A stretch of DNA of 34,242 bases, from positions 1 through 34,242 of the forward strand of contig JABRWC010000176.1 of NCBI GenBank assembly GCA_039961675.1. The letters run 5' to 3'. Every line of letters begins with the position of its first letter. Position 1 is the stretch's first letter. The DNA comes from JABRWC01 sp039961675 (GTDB taxonomy: Bacteria > Planctomycetota > Phycisphaerae > UBA1845 > Fen-1342). The notes below the pieces were generated by a model. It ran no database searches, was not told where the DNA came from, and saw only the letters and a program-made list of their open reading frames with translations. The position numbers and the translations under genes are program-made. Shown piece after piece: positions 30,455 to 34,242 of this stretch.

Positions 30455-32755
30455 CTACCCGGCGTCGATCAGCGCCAGCTTGCCCGCGAACATTTTCCGC
30501 AGCGCCGGCAGCAGGTTCCGATGCTCCGGCGCGGCAAGGTTGGGATCGCCGGCCACGATGTCGAATGCGTCACGCCGCGCCTGCTCCAGAAGCTCGAAAT
30601 CGTCCACCAGGCTCGCCACGCGCAGTTCCGGCAGCCCGTGCTGCCGCGTGCCGAACAGCTCGCCCGGTCCGCGCAGCCGCAGGTCCGCCTCGGCGATGCG
30701 AAATCCGTCGGTGGTCTCGATCATCACCGCCAGCCGCTGTCGCGACTTCTCGCTGCGGCTGCGGGCGATCAGCACGCACAGGCTGTCCTTGCTTCCCCGG
30801 CCGACGCGCCCGCGAAGCTGGTGGAGCTGCGACAGACCGAACCGGTCGGCGTTCTCGATCACCATGATCGTCGCGTTGGCCACGTCGACGCCGACTTCGA
30901 CGACCGTCGTCGCGACCAGTGCATGCAATTCGCCCCGCGCGAATGCGCCGATCAGCGCGTCCTTCTCGGCCGACTTCATTCCGCCGTGCAGCAGGCCCAC
31001 GTTCAACTCCCGCCACGGCCCGCGCGTCAGCCGCGCGTGCAGCTCCACGGCCGAAACGCGGCCGGCCGCCGGCGCCGCCGGGCCGGTGCCGCCTGCTTCG
31101 CCGGCGCCCGTTTCGACGGCCTGGGTTTCGGCTGCGCGTGCATCCTCGTCGCCGATCAACGGGCACACGACGTACGCCTGCTCGCCGCGCGCCAACCGGT
31201 CGCGGACGTACTCCATCACCGTCTTCCATTGCCCGGGAAAGACCAGCTTCGTGACGATCTTGCCGCGCCCGGGCGGCATCCCGTCGAGCACCGAAACGTC
31301 CAGGTCGCCGAACACCGTCATCGCCAGCGTGCGCGGGATGGGCGTCGCGGTCATCAGCAGGTAATGCGGCATCGGCCCCTTGGTGCGCAGGTTGGCCCGC
31401 TGGAGCACACCGAACTTGTGCTGCTCATCCACGACGACCGCCGCCAGATCATGAAAGGCGACGTCCTTTTCGAGCAGCGCCTGCGTGCCGACGATCAGGT
31501 CGAGCTCGCCGCGCTCGATCTTCGCCAGCGCATCGGCGCGCTCGCGCTTGCCCAATCCGCCGCGCAGCAGCACGCGCCGCACGCGGCTGTCGGCCAGGTA
31601 CTGCTCGATGCGCGCGAAGTGCTGCGCCGCGAGGATTTCGGTCGGCGCCATGATTGCCGCCTGCCGGCCGTTGGCGATCGCCGCCAGGCACATGTACAGG
31701 GCGACGACCGTCTTGCCGCTGCCCACGTCGCCCTGGAGCAGTCGCGTCATCGGGCGTCCGCTCTCGAGGTCGCGGGCGATCTCGCGCACTGCGCGATCCT
31801 GGGCCGCGGTGAGCGGAAACGGGAACCGCGCCCGGATGCGACGATCGACCGCCTCCGTCACGAACAGCTTGCGGCCCTTCAGCAGCGCAACGTGGCGCCG
31901 GCGGCGGATCGCCATTGCCAGTTCCATCAGCAGCAGCTCTTCGTACGCCAGCCGCCGGCGGGCGGCAGCCAGCGCGGCGTCATTTTCCGGTGCGTGCATC
32001 TGCCGCAGCGCCGACTCGCGCGAGGGCAGCTTGTGCTTGCGGATCAGCGCCGGCGGCAGTGCGTCCTCGACCGGCAGCCGGCCTTGCGCCAGCACCGCCT
32101 GGGCCACGCGACGGATCGCGAGCGACTTGACGCGCTCATTGCCGCGGTACACGCCGACGCGCCGAGCGCCGCCGGCGGGCAGCGGGGTCAGCGCGTCGGG
32201 CGGGAAGATTTGCAGGCGCGGCTGGACGATCTCCAGCTCGTCGTTGAACGCCTGCACCTTGCCGGTGGCGATCACGATCGCGCCGGTCATCAGGCCTGAG
32301 CCGATGTTGGGGTTGTTGAACCAGCGCAGCGTGCAGAACGCGCTGCCGTCGGTGATCTCGGCTTTCAGGTTGGTCCAGCGGCGGGATACGCTCAGCACTT
32401 CGCCGCGCACGGTCGCAATCGCACCGGGGCGCAGGTCGGCGATTTCGATCTCCCCAAGCTCGATTTCATGCCGGAAGGGGAAATACTCCAGCACGTCGCC
32501 GACCGTGTGGATCCCGAGCGTGGCGAGGTCTCCGGCGCGGCGCGGCCCCACGCCGCGGACGTACTGGATCGGGCTGTCCCAGCGAAGCGAGTAACTCGGG
32601 GGCGGGCTCGGCCGCGCGGCCGACGGCAAACCCGGACGCAGCGGCGACGAGTTGGCGACCGGGCTGCGGGGCAGCGCGCGCGGAGCATCGCGATCCCCAC
32701 GTGCGGGCAACGAGTTCCGTCGATTCGCGCTCACACGCCGCTCTTGTCGAAGCAT
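30455..32755 (-). CDS. recG: ATP-dependent DNA helicase RecG
   Basis: RecG remodels stalled replication forks and branched DNA. The 766-residue product has a wedge/OB region (about 58-200, starting near PIQYVRGVGPRRAGDL), then helicase motifs: Walker A GDVGSGKT (342-349), DEQHKFGV (443-450), MTATPIPRTLAMT (468-480), STEG-free VATTVVEVGVDVANAT and QLRGRVGRGSKDSLC, followed by the C-terminal DLRLRGPGELFGTRQHGLPE. Residues 1-57 are a low-complexity extension without family similarity, and a Gly/Ala/Glu-rich insert lies after PLIGDEDARA. The start is uncertain: ATG 32755 is used, and GTG 32734 is an alternative; neither has a strong ribosome site. The stop codon adjoins the 30-bp repeat array. 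Confidence 0.95.
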   Translation of the reverse strand: MLRQERRVSANRRNSLPARGDRDAPRALPRSPVANSSPLRPGLPSAARPSPPPSYSLRWDSPIQYVRGVGPRRAGDLATLGIHTVGDVLEYFPFRHEIELGEIEIADLRPGAIATVRGEVLSVSRRWTNLKAEITDGSAFCTLRWFNNPNIGSGLMTGAIVIATGKVQAFNDELEIVQPRLQIFPPDALTPLPAGGARRVGVYRGNERVKSLAIRRVAQAVLAQGRLPVEDALPPALIRKHKLPSRESALRQMHAPENDAALAAARRRLAYEELLLMELAMAIRRRRHVALLKGRKLFVTEAVDRRIRARFPFPLTAAQDRAVREIARDLESGRPMTRLLQGDVGSGKTVVALYMCLAAIANGRQAAIMAPTEILAAQHFARIEQYLADSRVRRVLLRGGLGKRERADALAKIERGELDLIVGTQALLEKDVAFHDLAAVVVDEQHKFGVLQRANLRTKGPMPHYLLMTATPIPRTLAMTVFGDLDVSVLDGMPPGRGKIVTKLVFPGQWKTVMEYVRDRLARGEQAYVVCPLIGDEDARAAETQAVETGAGEAGGTGPAAPAAGRVSAVELHARLTRGPWRELNVGLLHGGMKSAEKDALIGAFARGELHALVATTVVEVGVDVANATIMVIENADRFGLSQLHQLRGRVGRGSKDSLCVLIARSRSEKSRQRLAVMIETTDGFRIAEADLRLRGPGELFGTRQHGLPELRVASLVDDFELLEQARRDAFDIVAGDPNLAAPEHRNLLPALRKMFAGKLALIDAG

Positions 32756-32833
32756 CGGAGGCGCACACACCGCGCGCGCCCGGCGCCGCCGGGCCGCGAG
32801 CACGCGCCTTTTCGTGCGGCGGTCAGGCGCGCG

Positions 32834-33337
32834 TCACGGGATGATCAGCTTCGTGCCTTCCGTGATCCGGTCGGGGTTGGGCACGCGCGTCTTGTTGGCC
32901 TGCCAGATCGCGCGCCAGCGCGACTTGTCGTTGTAGAACAGCATCGCGATCTTCGAAAGCGTGTCGCCCTTGCGCACCACATACGTCTTGCCGCCGGTCG
33001 GAGTCAGCAGCTCGTCCGCGGCGACGCTCGCCCCCTGCGGCTGGGCGGCCGGCGGCGCGCTCGTGTACGTCGGCGCGGGATCGGCCGCGGTCATCGTTCC
33101 GGCGTCATCCGTCGCGCTCGCCCCGACCGTGTACGTGCCGCCACGGTACGTCGCCCCCGCGGAGGCCGAGCCGCCGTTCGTCGCTCCCCCGCCGGTCGAG
33201 TCCATGCGGTCGAGGGAGTCCTGCGGCGGCGGGACGAAGTTTTCCTCGGTGCGGGCGTCGGCGTTCTTATTGGGGTCCTGGCAACCGGCCGCCATCCACA
33301 CGGCGGCGACAAGCATCGTCGTCCAGATACCTTTCAC
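32834..33337 (-). CDS. LysM-domain lipoprotein
   Basis: This is a 167-residue exported protein. The N-terminal signal ends WMAAGCQ, with Cys19 as the probable lipidated residue; the -3 position is Ala rather than Leu/Val, so the lipobox is imperfect. Residues 20-115 are low complexity (Asp, Thr, Gly, Ala, Pro). Residues 117-167 are one LysM module, YVVRKGDTLSKIAMLFYNDK to PDRITEGTKLIIP, which by family binds peptidoglycan or chitin. The start is GTG 33337, with AAGGAGG about 6 nt upstream. The gene is divergent from the metalloprotease gene and 78 bp upstream of recG on the same strand. Confidence 0.88.
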   Translation of the reverse strand: MKGIWTTMLVAAVWMAAGCQDPNKNADARTEENFVPPPQDSLDRMDSTGGGATNGGSASAGATYRGGTYTVGASATDDAGTMTAADPAPTYTSAPPAAQPQGASVAADELLTPTGGKTYVVRKGDTLSKIAMLFYNDKSRWRAIWQANKTRVPNPDRITEGTKLIIP

Positions 33338-33741
33338 GGGGGCTCCTCCTTGAAGTGTGTGACGGGCATCCTTGGGCGCATAGCAAACCCGATGCGCGTG
33401 CGCTTGTAAAGACCGCGGTGCGCCGGACGGTCAATTCACGACCGGGACGGCGTTCGTGGGCCGTCTGGTCTGCGGCGAAACCCGGTACGGACGGGGAGTT
33501 GCCGGCCGGGACGCACGGCGTGAACCGTCCGAGCGTGGAGTTTGCGGACGGTTTCGAGTAGACTCGCGACGTGCGTGTGGGCGAGCGGAACGGAGGCCCA
33601 CGGCGCCATCCTGGATCGGGCGATCCCGACGCCCTGTCGAAGCTGAGTACGCACGCGCTGGACTGCCGCGACTCGGTCGCACGGTCCGCGGTCGAGTTGA
33701 TTCCCGCTTCTACAAGCACTGTCTTGGAAAAGGAGACCTCA
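33338..33741. other. divergent intergenic region
   Basis: These 404 bp separate the LysM lipoprotein gene from the metalloprotease gene. I see no gene-like frame. TAGACT at 33559-33564 could be a -10 box for the rightward gene (leader about 170 nt), but no good -35 box accompanies it. Confidence 0.35.
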
Positions 33742-34242
33742 ATGTTCAGGCGTACCCCAGGGGCGGTCGGCCCCGCGGCGCTGCTGTCGTTGCTCGGCGC
33801 CGTGTTCTCGACGTCCGCCGTTGCGCAGGACGGAATGCCCGGCGCGCTGCCGCCCGAGGCGGTGAAGGCCATGCAGGACGCCCAGAAAGGCGAGAAGGGC
33901 GACAAGAAGTCCGAGCGCTGGCCGGACTTCAAGGAAGTCACCAAGGACATGCAGGAGATTCCCGGCCTTTTCACGCTGTACCGCTACCCCCAGGACGACA
34001 AGGAGAAGGACGCCGAGAAGCTTCTGTGCCGCATTCCCAAGAACCTGCTCGAAGAGGACATCCTGTTCGCCACCAGCATTTCCAGCGGCGGCATGTTCAC
34101 CGGCTGGATGTGGAGCGACTACCTGATCCGCTGGAAGATCGTGGGCAACCAGATCAAGCTGCTGACGCCCGACACGAACTACGTCCATAACGAGGGCGAC
34201 CCGGTCACGGACGTGGTCAAGCGCACGTACAACGACCGCTAC
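33742..34242 (+). CDS. secreted zinc-metalloprotease-like protein, 5' part
   Basis: The frame starts at ATG 33742 with AGGAG 7 nt upstream and is open to the window edge (167 codons). Residues 1-28 are a signal peptide, followed by a charged Lys/Asp/Glu linker (KGEKGDKKSERW). From about residue 62, PDFKEVTKDMQEIPGLFTLY, RIPKNLLEEDILFATSIS and SSGGMFTGWMWSDYLIRWK match the N-terminal domain found before zinc-dependent metalloproteases of the DUF5117/DUF4953 type. The HExxH motif would be outside the window, so catalytic competence cannot be seen. By family the protein would act outside the cytoplasm. Confidence 0.65.
   Translation, partial: MFRRTPGAVGPAALLSLLGAVFSTSAVAQDGMPGALPPEAVKAMQDAQKGEKGDKKSERWPDFKEVTKDMQEIPGLFTLYRYPQDDKEKDAEKLLCRIPKNLLEEDILFATSISSGGMFTGWMWSDYLIRWKIVGNQIKLLTPDTNYVHNEGDPVTDVVKRTYNDRY

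Noticed and set aside
28859..32299. A 1146-codon plus-strand open frame opposite thiG, thiS and recG
   Set aside because: It runs antisense to genes with clear family motifs, is rich in Arg, Gln, His and Val as expected from reversed high-GC codons, and matches no family.
1..34242. Prophage, insertion sequence or defence island
   Set aside because: No integrase, transposase, terminase, toxin-antitoxin, restriction or CRISPR protein is recognisable; the genes are mostly housekeeping or exported proteins.

Overview
The window is high-GC bacterial chromosome that looks like a planctomycete, probably near Phycisphaerae. The reasons are a secreted protein ending in paired dockerin-like Asp loops, a 979-residue secreted protein with CARDB and MopE-like calcium-binding motifs, a CxxC/CPEC zinc-ribbon membrane protein, a small PFxPFT-type protein and an RRM RNA-binding protein. 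This is inference; there is no rRNA gene to confirm it. Almost every gene has a strong third-codon GC bias, so both strands are full of long false ORFs.

Layout. 1-5.9 kb: two membrane proteins (minus strand; the first is cut by the window edge), gpmI, a polytopic membrane protein, a DCC-family thiol protein and a HARE-HTH-like small protein. 6-10.3 kb (minus strand): tyrS, a divergent TrkH-like membrane protein, deoC and an RRM protein with a clear terminator. 10.7-11.9 kb: a secreted cyclophilin-FKBP fusion. 12-17.1 kb (minus strand): a methylcitrate-cycle cluster in the order prpD, gltA, small protein, prpB, prpC, so a second, type-II citrate synthase sits among the propionate genes. 17.4-22.9 kb (minus strand): three secreted-protein genes, namely the dockerin-like protein (consensus promoter and long structured leader), a truncated alpha/beta-hydrolase-like gene and the large CARDB/MopE protein. 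23.2-26.4 kb (plus strand): rpsB, tsf and an RNase D gene. 26.5-33.3 kb (minus strand): a small membrane protein with a DinG-like helicase, thiS-thiG, a 30-bp tandem repeat, recG and a LysM lipoprotein. The window closes with the 5' end of a plus-strand zinc-metalloprotease-like gene.

How the genes work together. PrpC, PrpD and PrpB supply three steps of the 2-methylcitrate cycle (propionyl-CoA plus oxaloacetate to pyruvate plus succinate). The methylaconitate hydration enzyme and the propionyl-CoA synthetase are not in the window. ThiS and ThiG supply the sulfur carrier and thiazole synthase for thiamine. S2 and EF-Ts form the usual translation pair. RecG, the DinG-like helicase and RNase D are nucleic-acid maintenance genes.

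I found no CRISPR array, prophage, insertion sequence, tRNA, rRNA or known defence system. The points most worth a second look are the dual immunophilin, the EF-Ts without its TDFV motif, the DinG-like helicase lacking its expected first Fe-S cysteine, the propionate cluster with an embedded citrate synthase, the inverted repeat over the thiS -10 box, the long leader of the dockerin gene and the broken hydrolase locus.
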